DNA of 64,000 nt, from assembly GCA_031002005.1 (NCBI GenBank), contig CM061919.1, positions 12,905,687-12,969,686 of the forward strand, given 5' to 3'. The notes under the pieces were generated by a model. The model ran no database searches. It saw only the letters and a program-made list of their open reading frames with translations, and was not told the origin of the DNA. Positions within the stretch are counted from its first letter, which is position 1, and each line of letters opens with the position of its first letter. Made by a program: the position numbers and the translations under genes. Below are positions 46,549 to 57,490 of this stretch, one piece after another. The stretch is from Vandiemenella viatica. Taxonomy: Eukaryota > Arthropoda > Insecta > Orthoptera > Morabidae.

Positions 46549-47784
46549 AGTTCTGTCTGGTGGGGCTCCATGGATTAAAAAGTGTTAAAATTGTGCCTAA
46601 ATGAGTTGTACCGCTACGGAAGACCACTTGTTAGTAACGTCGGTTTAGCAGTGCGTGTTGAGGAGAGGGGTCCTCAGTTCTATCCCACCACCCGCGGATT
46701 TTTTTACTGTTTGTATTTTTTTTGTTGCTATTTGATTTTGTAGCATTTCTAATTTGTTTTGAAACAAAGTCTCCAAATTATTTATTTTCCTTTGAGAAAT
46801 ACACAAATGATGAATGATGTAAATCATAGAAACATTTGAAACAAAAATTACGTGCACATCAAGAACATGTTATGATGGATATCCTTCCACAGTCACTTAT
46901 TCTCCAGAAAGTGAAATATTAATTTATTTTTTGTATTAAAGATTATCTATGGTTGTTGAATGTTCATTGTGAATAAATCTGTGACTTGTGTAAATGTAAA
47001 TGCATCGGTTTGTAATTATACAAAAATATCCCGCTCCTTTCCTTAATCAATTATTTAAATAATTATATAATTTTACTGATAGAGTATATAAAGATTAATC
47101 AAAATCAAAATTAAAGAATAAAAGGAAGGTACACCTAATCGGTACGCTTCAAACTTTAATCGAAAATAACGTTGCCACAAACTGAACTATTGAGAGAAAA
47201 TGAAGTTATGCTCCAGAAAGAGATTAATTTATTTGTTGTATTAGCGGTGATCTATTGTTGCTGAATGTTCTTTGAAAAAAAAAAAAAAAAAAAATCTGTG
47301 TCTTATGTAAATGTAGATGCAGCGGTATTGTAATTATACAAAGAAATTCCGCTGCCTCCTTTAATCGGTTATTTAAATAACGGTATTAATTTAATGATAA
47401 ACTATGCAAAGCTTAATGACAATCGAAATTAAAGCACAGTCTACATGGGGATTTTGAGAACTGTTTAACGTGTGAAATATGTTTCCACCTAACTGAAACA
47501 AACCAAAAATGTACGCAGGTTGGTAGTTTAAAGAAGCCAAACTCAAGAACCATAAAATGTTTAGTAAAATAAGAGGTCTTACTACGCAATGGAATCACCC
47601 AGAATACGCTGCAGTAACGCTGTCTGCATTTCAAAGATAACGGCTACATCTCCAAGATCACCGAGCCTCCGATATACCAGTTTCTGTCTGTGAAGTTACT
47701 CAACGAAAGCTGTTTTCATCACCATATCTTCATTAAAATATTCCGTAATTTTCTGTATTGTTCCACTCTCACCACGAATTCCCG
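46549..47784. other. AT-rich stretch
   Basis: Two loosely similar segments, 46900-47050 and 47205-47370, share AGAAAG..ATTAATTTATTT and GAATGTTC..AAATCTGTG blocks, so there is a decayed ~300-base tandem duplication. Otherwise nothing is recognised. Confidence 0.45.
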
Positions 47785-47975
47785 GTCGGTTAACGTTCTG
47801 GCCTCGCATTCTGGAGGACGCGGGTTTGAATCCCCGTCCGGGCATCCAGATTTGGGTTTTCCATGGTTTCGCCAAATCACTCCAGGCAAATGCAGGGATG
47901 CTTCCTTCAAAAGGGCCTTGGCCGAATTCCTTCCAGTTACTTGCCCCCAGTCCTGTCTGGAGTCCCACTATTTAA
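47785..47975 (+). mobile_element. tRNA-derived SINE, family A, sense copy
   Basis: CGGTTAACGTTCTGGCCTCG and the box-B match GGTTTGAATCCCCG (47823) head the family A body: GGGCATCCAGATTTGGG, CCAAATCACTCCAGGC, TTCCTTCAAAAGGGCC, CCGAATTCCTTCC. It is closest to the 17-kb copy and truncated at the 3' end. Confidence 0.8.
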
Positions 47976-49258
47976 AAATGTTCTACAATCAACCACAGCC
48001 AATCAATGTGGAAGAAGGGGCCTTATTCTGTGTTATTGCTATAGAATTGTGTGTCGTAGGTTTTTGATGTAGTGGAATATCGAGTTGTCATCAAGATATT
48101 CGAGTTTTACGAAACGATTCTGATCGAGGTAAGTTACAACAGCTGATTATTTTTATTTGGTGATTTTATTTAACAGGAGCAGTTTATGTGTAACATACGT
48201 TTAATATATTGGTAACTATTCAGTTTTCAGACAAGTCTACTGACTTTTTGTAATGCAAGCACAGTGGCTCCCATCTTCATCTGCCACTGCTGCTCATAAC
48301 TTTTTGAGGAATTGAAGAAACAAAATTTGTACCGCAGAAGCAGGAAGGCACTTGTATATTTTCAGTCCTAACCACACTTCAAGCAGTCGCCATCCAGAAA
48401 CTGTAAAGCAAAATTTGTCTTCTGAAAACAGAAAAATAATATTCGTCCACTGTTAGTTCAGTTGAAGGTACAGTATCTGTATTTTTCATACAAGAAATCT
48501 TCTAGATCATTCGGTATTGAATTTCGTTTAGCTAACAGTAAATATACATTACAATAAGGTTACACGTTCCGTATCTAGTGTATAAATGTTTGAAGGTGAA
48601 AGCAACTGAAAACCTTAGGAAATTTCTGAACAGAATTGAATTTAAATTTTTGTAAGTAGTTGAATTGGTGTGATGAAATTTCGGTCATCTGGTGCATTTT
48701 CCTTTGTGTTCGTGGTTCATGTTACATACATTTTACGATTCTCCACTTACATAGGATGCGGGTTGGACATGCAGTACAGAATTCAATTCTTTAATTTTTA
48801 TTTTCAGGTGAACGCTCCCATACTGTAATGAACATACGTAACCTTCAGTTAAAAGTGTTTAAAACGGCTAACAATAATTTCACTGTCAGGTTTGCATCGT
48901 TTTAAGTAAATAAAGTTTTTTTGAGAAAGAAAACTTAATTCTTTTGATCAATCGAGTTTTCATTTAAGATGAAAGTAAGGTACTAAAATGTTGCAACGAA
49001 AATAAATACAGATTGTACATAATCACCTTAAAAATTAATTCAAACTTTTCTTTTCGGACCATAAAAACGAAGAAATATTTCTCTCAATAAATTAATACCT
49101 AATGAAAGCCCTTACGATGCTGAGATTTTCGTTCTTTTATTACTATTCCTGTGCTGGAAAACCGGTGTAATATCATTCATCAATTATGTCCCATTAAAAT
49201 ATTTCTGATCTGGACGTATGTGTCCACAAACTTTGAAAGTCAGAATCTTTCGCTGATC
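47976..49258. other. AT-rich stretch, nothing recognised
   Basis: No gene or element recognised. Confidence 0.45.
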
Positions 49259-49376
49259 TTATTAGGGCGAGCGACACTAGACGACCATTTATAGATTTTT
49301 GTGGTAAACGTTTTTAAAAAACTACTGTAGGTACGTCTAGACGTGAAATTGAACATAAATTAGCTCGCCCTAATAA
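49259..49376. mobile_element. TTATTAGG-type MITE, short copy
   Basis: TTATTAGGGCGAGC (49259-49272) and GCTCGCCCTAATAA (49363-49376) are perfect 14-base inverted ends, part of which may be a TTA or TA target duplication. Weaker inner inverted blocks (CTAGACGAC and GTCTAGACG) extend the foldback. At 118 bases it is non-coding. Confidence 0.75.
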
Positions 49377-50857
49377 TTCAGTTACCTCTAGATGCATCAG
49401 TTTTTCAAAAAATTGTAATAATTTTTATTAGCATATATATGTAATGCCATGAGTGATAATGGTTCCTTTTGAAAATTATTTTCAATCAACTTATGAAAAT
49501 AGTGGTTGTGTTCTGATTCCACCGACAGCTAAATTTTGTAAAATACAGAATATCACTTGTACAAGAAAAATATTTCCATTACAACTAACTTCCGCAATCA
49601 CAATTCATAAAGCTTTAAATTTTACGATAAATAAAGTTGCTGTGGTTATTGGAGAAAAAGAAACTTTTGTTGGTTTAACATATGTTGGGTTACAGAGAGT
49701 AAAAACTTCAGAAAGCGTTATAAATGTCTGTTTTGATGTGTGAACTCAGTCCTGCAGACTGATTTCCAATATCTAAAGTAGGGTCTCAATCTATACGATG
49801 TAATAAAATTGTGTAAAAGTTGTGTCTGATGACCTACATGAAATTAACGCATAATGATTCTTGGTAATATGACAGCTAACTATGTCAAGTCCTCCCGCTC
49901 TTTCAGCATATTTAAACCGGTAGATGTTATGGTGACTTGTTTTCAACATACGTTAATTTGTATCTCGTAAAGCAGTGTACATACACAGCAGTAAGTGGTC
50001 TGCCTGTATGAATGATTAATCACACGAACGGGGCGACGCAGTCACTAGAAACTCAATTGCTGTAGTCATTCACCAGTTGCAATTGTTCCACATAACTTTG
50101 TTTTCGTTAGTTGAAACGCTATGCAGTAATTTAGCAGCCTCATATGGCAACATGTGACTCTATACTAACGTCATCTATCGGACAACACAAAAACCTTTTC
50201 TGATCCACGAATTTAGAGTAATTTGTTAAACTTAACGGTGCTTTCTGCATTCAGAAAACAATCTAAACGTTGGTCACGTTGGCGAATGATAACATAGACA
50301 CAACCGTTATTTGTGCAAGACAGTAAGGTTTCACGGCGTTGTTTATTAATAAAAAGTTTTCGACCTTCCAACTGCGTCAAAATTTCACACTCCTAGGACG
50401 TTTCGAGAACTCAAATTTCATTCTCACAACGTCCAAGGATTATGAAATTTGGATGAGATTGGAAGCTCCAGAAATTTTATTGACAGATGGCATTAGTATT
50501 TAATAATTTTTCAGATCATTCCTTTACAAAAGGAATATGAGCGGATATGACAAAAAATAAATTAAATCTTAGTTATGCCGAATTTACTAAGTTTACATAC
50601 ACAAATTGGTAACGATAATGAAGAAACAGCAAATGATGAAATACTGATTCGAGAGTAGTTATTGGAAAATAAAGAGGATAGTACACAGCAAAATGTAGAA
50701 ATTATAATGAGAATATAGTTTTCGAAGCATCCTACATTACGCCGATTACAGAAAACTGCTAGCTCGAGGTTCGAAGCGGAGATCGCTGTACTCCCCCGTA
50801 CAGTAAGGGCAGCACCTTCTGGTAATCCACAACAGCCAAAACATTTCTGCAAAGAAT
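49377..50857. other. Unassigned stretch
   Basis: 49453-49743 is open on plus for 96 codons (start MIMVPFENYF) without a known domain. The rest is AT-rich. Confidence 0.4.
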
Positions 50858-51080
50858 AGTGACATTTCTACAACTAAACATATCATGTCTTCCATACAGT
50901 GAAACAGTAACTCGCACCATACGACGCGACGTTAAGAGCAAGGAATACACAATGTTGCTCGCTCAGCTGTTGCGAGCCTAGCCAAAGATTCTCACGCTAC
51001 CCACAGACTACACAAGGTACAGCTTGAGAAAAAGTTACGATATAAAAATTAATTTACAAATATTAATGCAAGTATTTAAA
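50858..51080 (-). repeat. LTR of decayed Gypsy element (3' LTR by orientation)
   Basis: Aligns in direct orientation with 52993-53212. Shared blocks in order are ATCATGTCTT / TTATGTCTTT, CCATACG, TTAAGAGCA, GAATACACAATGTTGCTCGC, TCAGCTGTT, CGCTACCCACA and AAATATTAATGC. The two flank a minus-strand pol remnant, as expected of long terminal repeats. The ends are approximate because divergence is high. Confidence 0.65.
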
Positions 51081-51549
51081 ATAGTTGTAATCGATCAAAG
51101 AAAAGTAATGTCTCGTACTACAATTACTACTTATAACAATAATAAAAACTGATTGGAGGGTTGTGTGAATGTCACAATTGCTTCCACATTGCGGCATTGC
51201 AAACATCGGTTTCATTTGTCGGAATGTTCGTACACATTGTCCGACACGAAATTAATTTTATTAACAAAAACATTTAAACATGAGTTTATTGTCCAAATGA
51301 AATTAACAGGCGCTCTATATCAGTGTCCAGCTCACTTGATGTATATTATATAAACACAAAACAAAATAATCACTGTCATTTGAGTTCGTTTTACATTAAA
51401 CCGGCCCTATATCCATATTTAACTTTTACAATTATCTTTTCATTTTGTACAGCTTTAAATCGACAATGTTTCTTAAACCCAGCTTTTAACCAGACTTTTT
51501 ATAGGCTAATAAATAAGCATTCGTGTTTGGCTTTTTAATAGCAGTAAAA

Positions 51550-52690
51550 TGTCCATTACAAAATTTAAAGAATGTTTTAATTTCTGAGTTTATATCACAA
51601 GATTTTTTCTGAGTTCTCACCAGAATCAGATCTCCCAAGACTGTTTTATCCCTTTATCTTGCCTTCCTTTTCCCTCTTTTGCCTTAATTTTCATCATGTT
51701 CTTGACCTTTATTAAAAGGTCTGCTCTCTCTATACCAGTAATAGAATGAAATTTCATATATTCCTATGTTGTGTTAGGAGGATCTTCTTCAAATATGATC
51801 CGATAAGTAATATACTCGATGCTTTCGCTTGGAATACTATTAATCACATCTTCCAGGTCCTTCACGTACTAAATCCATTTTGTTTGTTTTTCGCTGCATT
51901 AAGTCCTAAATATGTGACCTAATTCTTGCATTAGGCGCTGGCGGGGTGATGAGATGACATTTTTACCTGTCGCATATCATTTTCATACACATAACCTTGA
52001 AACAAACTGACTTTCACTGTCCGACAAAATTGCCTTCGGTTGGCCAGTGATCAAGTAGCTGTCTTTTTGCAAACAGTCTCACAATGGTTACAAAAATTTA
52101 CATAAATCTAGATTTAGGTAATGGACCATACAAATCAACAGCTATTAAATATAATACATCTTCAAGTAATATGTTCTGCATTAAACCCTTCGTAGTCACT
52201 ATAGAAACATTAGTACGCTGGCATTGGTCGCAAGTAGCTAGTCTTTTGTCTACGCCTCTCTCAACTTCTGATAACATTTTACTGTACCATATAATTATAA
52301 TTAATTATTACATTCACATGGTGGTCTGGCCAAAAATAGATTCTATTCTTCTGACAATTCATTCCTTCTTCGGAACAATATACAATCAAGCAACTTGTAG
52401 TATTTCGACAATTTACTGTCCTCCTTGTAATCCAAATTATATTTCACTATCTTCAAACATTCATCTTCATTCTGATTTCTTCTCATGTCTTTTAAAATTT
52501 CTTTTGCACTTTTCTCATGTGCTACTCCCTGTCCTATTAGTAGCTGCGACAAGGCTTCGGCTACTTTGTTGTCGGCTCAGAAGATCCAATCGTTTAAGAT
52601 GGCATGTTATTACGTAATTACCATTATAGATCCTGAATAAGAATCGCCAGTTGTAAGCTAACCATTCAGTTAGTGTGGATTAATTAGCTA
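51550..52690 (-). pseudogene. Gypsy-type LTR retrotransposon pol remnant (RNase H end to integrase)
   Basis: Reading leftwards on minus through several frames: the end of RNase H at 52670 (LTEWLAYNWRFLF), an acidic connecting segment (52552-52343), and a zinc-binding region with YGTVKCYQKLRE near 52280 and CDQCQ near 52225. The integrase core follows, with AVDLYGPLP near 52130, QPKAILSDSESQF near 52040 and ERVMRELG-like QRLMQELGHIFRT near 51930. The C-terminal part extends to about 51590. Reverse transcriptase, protease and gag are absent, so a large internal deletion is likely. Stops and frameshifts are many. Such pol genes drive reverse transcription and integration. This copy is dead. Confidence 0.85.
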
Positions 52691-52992
52691 CCGACAGCCA
52701 CTATACAGCGTAGGAAGAATCACGTGAATTAATAGCATTTCCGGACCAATTGGGGTAACAGCGCGTTTTCGGACGAGAGGGGCACTCTCTCATGTGAACA
52801 CATGCAAGCTGGATGCTCAGTTTAAATTTAACTACTCGCAGTTAATAACATATGATCACCAAGATAGTGGGATAATGTTACCGATTTACCGATTATAGAA
52901 ATGACAGTCACTGTTCCGAAGAAATATAATTTCATTTATTTAACACCATTCCTTGCAATTGACCTTCTATACAATTCGTTTTGCATTTTAAC

Positions 52993-53212
52993 AACCTCCG
53001 AACACATTTATCAACATATTATGTCTTTCGTACAATGAACCGTAAACACACGCCATACGGCATTAAGAGCACGCGCGCCGAATACACAATATTGCTCGCT
53101 CAGCTGTTACTTCTACGCTAACTATCGATAGTGATCTTACGTTACCCACACACTAAAAAAGATATATCCTACAAAACTAAAACAATTTTAAAAATATTAA
53201 TGCTGCTATTTA
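52993..53212 (-). repeat. LTR of decayed Gypsy element (5' LTR by orientation)
   Basis: The partner of 50858-51080. It retains TATGTCTTTCGTACAATGAA, GAATACACAATATTGCTCGC and CGTTACCCACACACTA. Divergence from the other LTR includes several indels, implying an old insertion. It abuts the next non-LTR element at about 53213. Confidence 0.65.
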
Positions 53213-53562
53213 CACCAAATGAGTACGGATGGTATCAGTGTTATTGTGTTTGAGGCATGTTTGAAGTTGATTCAGAATTTTTGTTATTTTGTAAACAACA
53301 TATTAGAAGCAATTAATAACAAAATAAATTCCCTAGGTATATTCTGTGATATTGCTAAGGCCTTTGACTGTGTTGAACGTGAGATTCTCCAACGTAAATT
53401 ATAACACTATGGATTTAGTTGTAAGCCAGGACTTTGATTTAAATCATAACTGCAAAATAGAAAGCAATGTGTATCATTGAAACATGTTAATACAGGAGTA
53501 TGGGGTGTGGTGTGCCTTAGGGTTCAATTCTTGGCCTTCTGCTATTCTTAATTTATATAAAT
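53213..53562 (+). pseudogene. Outer non-LTR retrotransposon, RT part 1
   Basis: Reverse transcriptase fragment: INNKINSLGIFCDIAKAFDC near 53310-53370 (canonical FCDLSKAFD, catalytic aspartate kept), HYGFSC near 53405, RKQCVSL near 53460 and LLFLIYIN at 53538-53562, where the sequence is cut. The expected continuation (DLP..., then FADD) is found 1,008 bases to the right at 54571. Jockey/CR1-group type. The 5' region is missing. Confidence 0.85.
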
Positions 53563-54570
53563 TATTATTCTCGTATCAAAAACATCAAAATACACAGTTA
53601 AATACATTGTTCAAATCAACAACTTTAAATACACTTAGCCCAGTACTTCGCAACCTCAATCGCATTGTGTGTTGCTTGAAACAGGTCTTCATTGTTGCAG
53701 GATGATGGGCACATACGGCACTCGAGCATATGATTCATAGTTTGCTCTTCACCACATTCGCACTTAATACTGGTAGTATCAGTATAACCCCATCTAACTA
53801 GGTTTTCCTTGAACCTGCCCACTCCTGTTCGCAATCGATTTTAGGACCGCCAAACGTTCCAGTCCTCTGCATGACCAGGTGGCAAGCGCTCTGCAACTGT
53901 CAGTGGTCCTGAGATGTTGGGAACCCTCATTTTCCATAACTGTACTCTTGCCTTTTCAGGTGACCCAATTAGTTCCCGTGATGTTCTGAGAAAGCTGTTC
54001 CTCGATTTGAGTCTCTGGGCTGGTGGTATATGGCCGTGCAGTGGATGAGCGCTTTCCCGTTCTACTTTGGTCCTCTCCTTGTTCGCAGCCACTTCTCTCC
54101 GGATACTGGGTGGTGCAATGCCCGAAAGCTGGTAAAGCCTATCAACTGGGGTAGGCTTTAAACAACCTGTTACTAGCCTACAGGTGTTATTGAGGGCTAC
54201 ATCCACCTGTTTGGTATGAGATGATGAGTACCAAACTGGGCATGCATATTCTGCAACAGAGTAACAAACGGCCATTGCCGATGTACGTATAGTTTGTGGT
54301 TGACTGCCCCACTGTGATCCAACTAATTTGCGCAGTAAGTTGTTCCTTGTAGAGATCTTCATTTTGCAATTCATGCAGTGCTTCTTATATGTGAGGGTTC
54401 TGTCGAGAGTCACTCCCAGATATTTTGGGGTGTTACATGTCTGCAGTTCGATGCCTGACCACATTACTTTTAACTTACGCTGAGCTTTCCTATTTTTTAG
54501 GTGAAAGGCAAACACTTCAGTTTTTGAAGAGTTAGGTCTTAAGTGATTTTCCCTATAATACCTTGATAGG
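53563..54570 (-). mobile_element. Inner non-LTR retrotransposon (CR1/Jockey-like), 5'-truncated insertion
   Basis: A minus-strand element inserted into the outer one. The open frame from about 54578 to 53841 encodes the RT thumb and C-terminal region: SKTEVFAFHL near residue 19, YLGVTLDRTLTYKKHC near 53, and AMAVCYSVAEYACPVW near 106. LVTGCLKPTPVDRLYQLSGI is near 134. After a frame break near 53835 it continues to 53625 with CECGEEQTMNHMLEC, a zinc-knuckle-like motif. The RT catalytic part is missing, so the copy is truncated at its 5' end as usual for this class. It is the same family as 19900-20945. The 3' end near 53563 has AT-rich sequence with repeated TAAATACA phrases. Confidence 0.85.
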
Positions 54571-54863
54571 CCTCCCACATATATTAGGTGATAGTGAATG
54601 CATGGTGCTCTTTGCAGATGATACTAGCATATCATTAAACACCCATCAGTAAAAAACCTTGAAAAACAGCAAATGATGCTCTAAAGAAAATTATTACTTC
54701 ATGTAGAAAAGACCCAGTTACTTCAATTCGTTACAAAAATAAAACAAAATACAGCTATAATGTGATATCAGAAGGAAAAGCAATCAATGAATAGAGTTTC
54801 ACAAAATTTCTGGGTTGTATATGTAAATAACAGATTGAACTGGAAGTAACATATTCAAAAACT

Positions 54864-54918
<55 letters not shown>

Positions 54919-55445
54919 AATTCTGCAACATTTTTAGTGAGGGTGGTATCTAGAATAGCTAATATAGAAACAAGAAAGTTAGTATATTTTGCATATTTTC
55001 GCTCCCTGCTCACTTATGGCATCTCATTCCGGGGAAACTCTTCACAAGTACAGATGGTATTTAAATTACAAAAGCGCGCAAAGCCCACGGACTTCGTGCA
55101 GAAATATATTTAGAAATGTAGGCGTACTTACAATGCCGGTACGGTATGTATACTCCCTACTACCATTTGTAGTGGAAAATCCTGAACACGTCAGTCTTAA
55201 TGCTGACATACGTAGCCACAATACTAGGAATAAATATAACATTCACAAGGATTACAAGTCACTGTCAATTGTACAGGAAGGGATAAAATTTACTGGAGCT
55301 TCCTTCTTCAATGTCTTACCAAAGGAAATAAATGTTATCTACGAAAACCTAACTACTTTAAGTCCAAACTGAAAGAGTTTCTGCTTCAGGACCCATTTTC
55401 TCTGTGGAAGAATTTTATTTTTGGAATTTGGTCACCAAGGATGAC
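54571..55445 (+). pseudogene. Outer non-LTR retrotransposon, RT part 2
   Basis: Continues the outer element: LPHILGDSECMVLFADDTSI at 54572-54631 holds the RT catalytic FADD. KFLG and NRLNW near 54810-54840, KLL followed by a huge A-run, then SATFLVRVVSRIANIETRKL near 54920-54980. YFAYFRSLLTYGISFRGNSS follows near 54985-55045 and FKLQKRA near 55060. The C-terminus ends with LKEFLLQDPFS near 55370-55400. Frameshifts are present near 54650, 55090 and 55330. The order matches the C-terminal half of Jockey/CR1-group RT proteins. Confidence 0.85.
54868..54916 (+). repeat. 49-A homopolymer inside former coding sequence
   Basis: An uninterrupted A-run sits exactly where related proteins have lysines (KLLKKLNSA). 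It is flanked on both sides by continuous RT sequence of the outer element, so it is not the tail of that element. Either A-rich lysine codons expanded by slippage or a bare poly-A was inserted. Confidence 0.9.
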
Positions 55446-55587
55446 TGAGAAAATACTATATATTTAATGTATGGAAGGGTAAGGTGACAAAATTGTCCAG
55501 AATTACTAAAATTAGAAATGGTTTTTCTTTCTATTGAAACTGTTGACAAAAGCAGTAATTACACTGTTTGCAAAAATTTACCTAATA

Positions 55588-55870
55588 TAGTAACTAACAT
55601 CGAATGATATGTATTTATAAATTACAGTAGAAAATTAGAATTCTAATAGGTTTTTCACTAATTGGCTGGTTATCAGCTGTTGGTAGTATTATTGATATTG
55701 TTGATAGGTGTATGTACTGTTCCACATATATAGTAACTAACGTTGGATTGTATTTGCAAATTACAGTGGATATTGATTATACTAATGGGTTATTAAGCAG
55801 CTAACTTGTTATTAGTTGCTGGTAATATGATTGATATTATTAATAAGGATATGTACTGTAACACATCTAC
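55588..55870. repeat. Two-unit tandem repeat, period 143 bp, downstream of the outer non-LTR element
   Basis: TAGTAACTAAC begins units at 55588 and 55731. Both continue with GTATTT..AAATTACAGT, TTATTAGTTGCTGGTA-like sequence, TTGATATT and ATGTACTGT. It may be the 3' untranslated repeat of the non-LTR element. Confidence 0.7.
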
Positions 55871-57084
55871 AAGACTGTTCTCACATGGGATCAAACCGAA
55901 CATATCAACCCATCTAAATGTTTTGTGGCGCGTAAGGGAACCAGTTTTGGGAGGAGACGTTGATCGTATTTTTGTAGAGAAAGAAACCTGGTGAAGAAGC
56001 ACTGCAGTTCGAAGAGGAAGTACCCTGTAGTGAGCTGAGGGGCTCAAAGCAAAGGACACGACGATCATGGGAATCAACGTTTGCAATTTAACAAGAAGAG
56101 AAGAAAGAAATCGACGCCCTGTTGCTGCGTTGACTGTTTTATTGGAGGAATATTGAATCTACAGCAACTTGGTCAACATTTAATACAAAATAGAAATTAA
56201 GGAAAGTGAGCTAGTTTTATGGTACAAAAATCTGTTAATCTGTGTGTGGTGTGCTACCCTGAGGCAGGTGGCCAGAGTTCGGAAAGTGTCTTAGGGAGAT
56301 ATGGCAAACAGTTTGAATGGACAGATATTTCTTCGGTGTATCTGTAGGAGATTCATTGGTGATTGAGGTGAGTGAAATATTCTGTGCTTGTGGAGGAAAG
56401 AAGTGGGTTCTCTTCTAAGACACCATCGGACTAACAACAATTAACATTATCACACTGCGCAGTGATTAGTAGTTTAACCAAGTCCTTGATAAATATTTGG
56501 TGATAAGGAACTGTTCATCATCACTTCTCCAACCCTGTTGGCCGAGCACTGAGTGTTAACATTACCAGGACTCAAAATAGTGAAGGTGGTTGGTATCAGC
56601 GTACAACACAAACACATAAAGATAACCTGCGACTAATTATATGCGATTTAATTACCATCTTGAGAATAATAAAAATTGCTTGTAAGTAATTAATGATTAA
56701 CCACAGCAGAAAATGATGATAAGCAGCCGCACCATTGCTGCTTGGGTTGGTTCATGTTGACGCACTTTGTGGCCTACTTTCAGACACCGCGGTTGTTCTA
56801 ATCGATAAGCCCGAACTTGGAAGCGATAGAGTTGGTAGTTTGACGAAATAAAGGCGAGCCAGCTATCGATTAGCACCAGCCAGTTAGGAAACTAAAACCC
56901 ATCTACGTGACTGACAGATAACGACAGAGAACCGTGGCTGACCCAAGAAATATCGCCGTCCAACACGACTGAGAACGAGCCACAGAAGTCACGTTATTTC
57001 ACTGATGTTGTAGAAAAACGTTCGTGGGTAGGTACATTTGAATAAATGAGGTGATTTAAATTTATTAATTTTATTCTCTTTTCA
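55871..57084. other. Unassigned stretch
   Basis: Nothing recognised except a small inverted repeat, CTAATCGATA at 56798-56807 and TATCGATTAG at 56864-56873. Confidence 0.4.
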
Positions 57085-57490
57085 TGCCAGATGCCTCTTT
57101 GTGTAGTTTTTGTGGGTTTCGAAAAGGCATTATACTCAGTGAGTTACAAGAATGTCCCGAAAGCCTTAACTGAATATGGCATATGCCTCAATGTCGAAGG
57201 CACCACCGCAACATTTGTAAGCAACTACAGATTTCAGCATAGAAAAACGTGGTTGAGTAGAAAGGTTCCACTTCTTCGAAATTATATTCAACTTTTTGGA
57301 GATGGCAACGCTAAAATGGACAGAAAAAGAAGATAGAATCAATGGCCAGTACTTTATAATCTGAAATCCGCCGACGACATTGATGTTCTCCAAACCTTGG
57401 ATACCGATCTCGTCTTCAAGTGCAAAGAAGTTAGCCTAAGCGTGACTAGCAAATAGGCCATGTAAATTACTGGTGTAAAAAGTGCAAGGT
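57085..57490 (+). pseudogene. RTE-like non-LTR reverse transcriptase scrap
   Basis: PLCVVFVGFEKALYSVSYKN at 57091-57150 matches the FVDYEKAFDSV block, with the catalytic aspartate changed to glycine. After an internal deletion, NAKMDRKRR, NQWPVLYNLKSADDID (FADD position reads SADD) and KEVSLSV follow to about 57460. These correspond to the (K)xDWxxKGIxIDGxYLxxLRFADDI and GLxMNxxKT blocks. The palm between them is lost. The scrap is short, frameshifted and inactive. It appears more closely related to the BovB/RTE type than to the 34-kb copy. Confidence 0.7.

Noticed and set aside
52084..52617. 177-codon plus-strand frame as a protein gene
   Set aside because: It is the antisense shadow of the Gypsy integrase remnant; the conserved motifs are all on the minus strand.
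54868..54916. Poly-A as the 3' tail of a retroposon
   Set aside because: Reverse transcriptase sequence of the same element continues immediately on the far side, so it cannot be that element's tail.
56798..56873. MITE based on CTAATCGATA/TATCGATTAG
   Set aside because: Only 10-12 bases pair and no flanking duplication is visible. Chance is likely.
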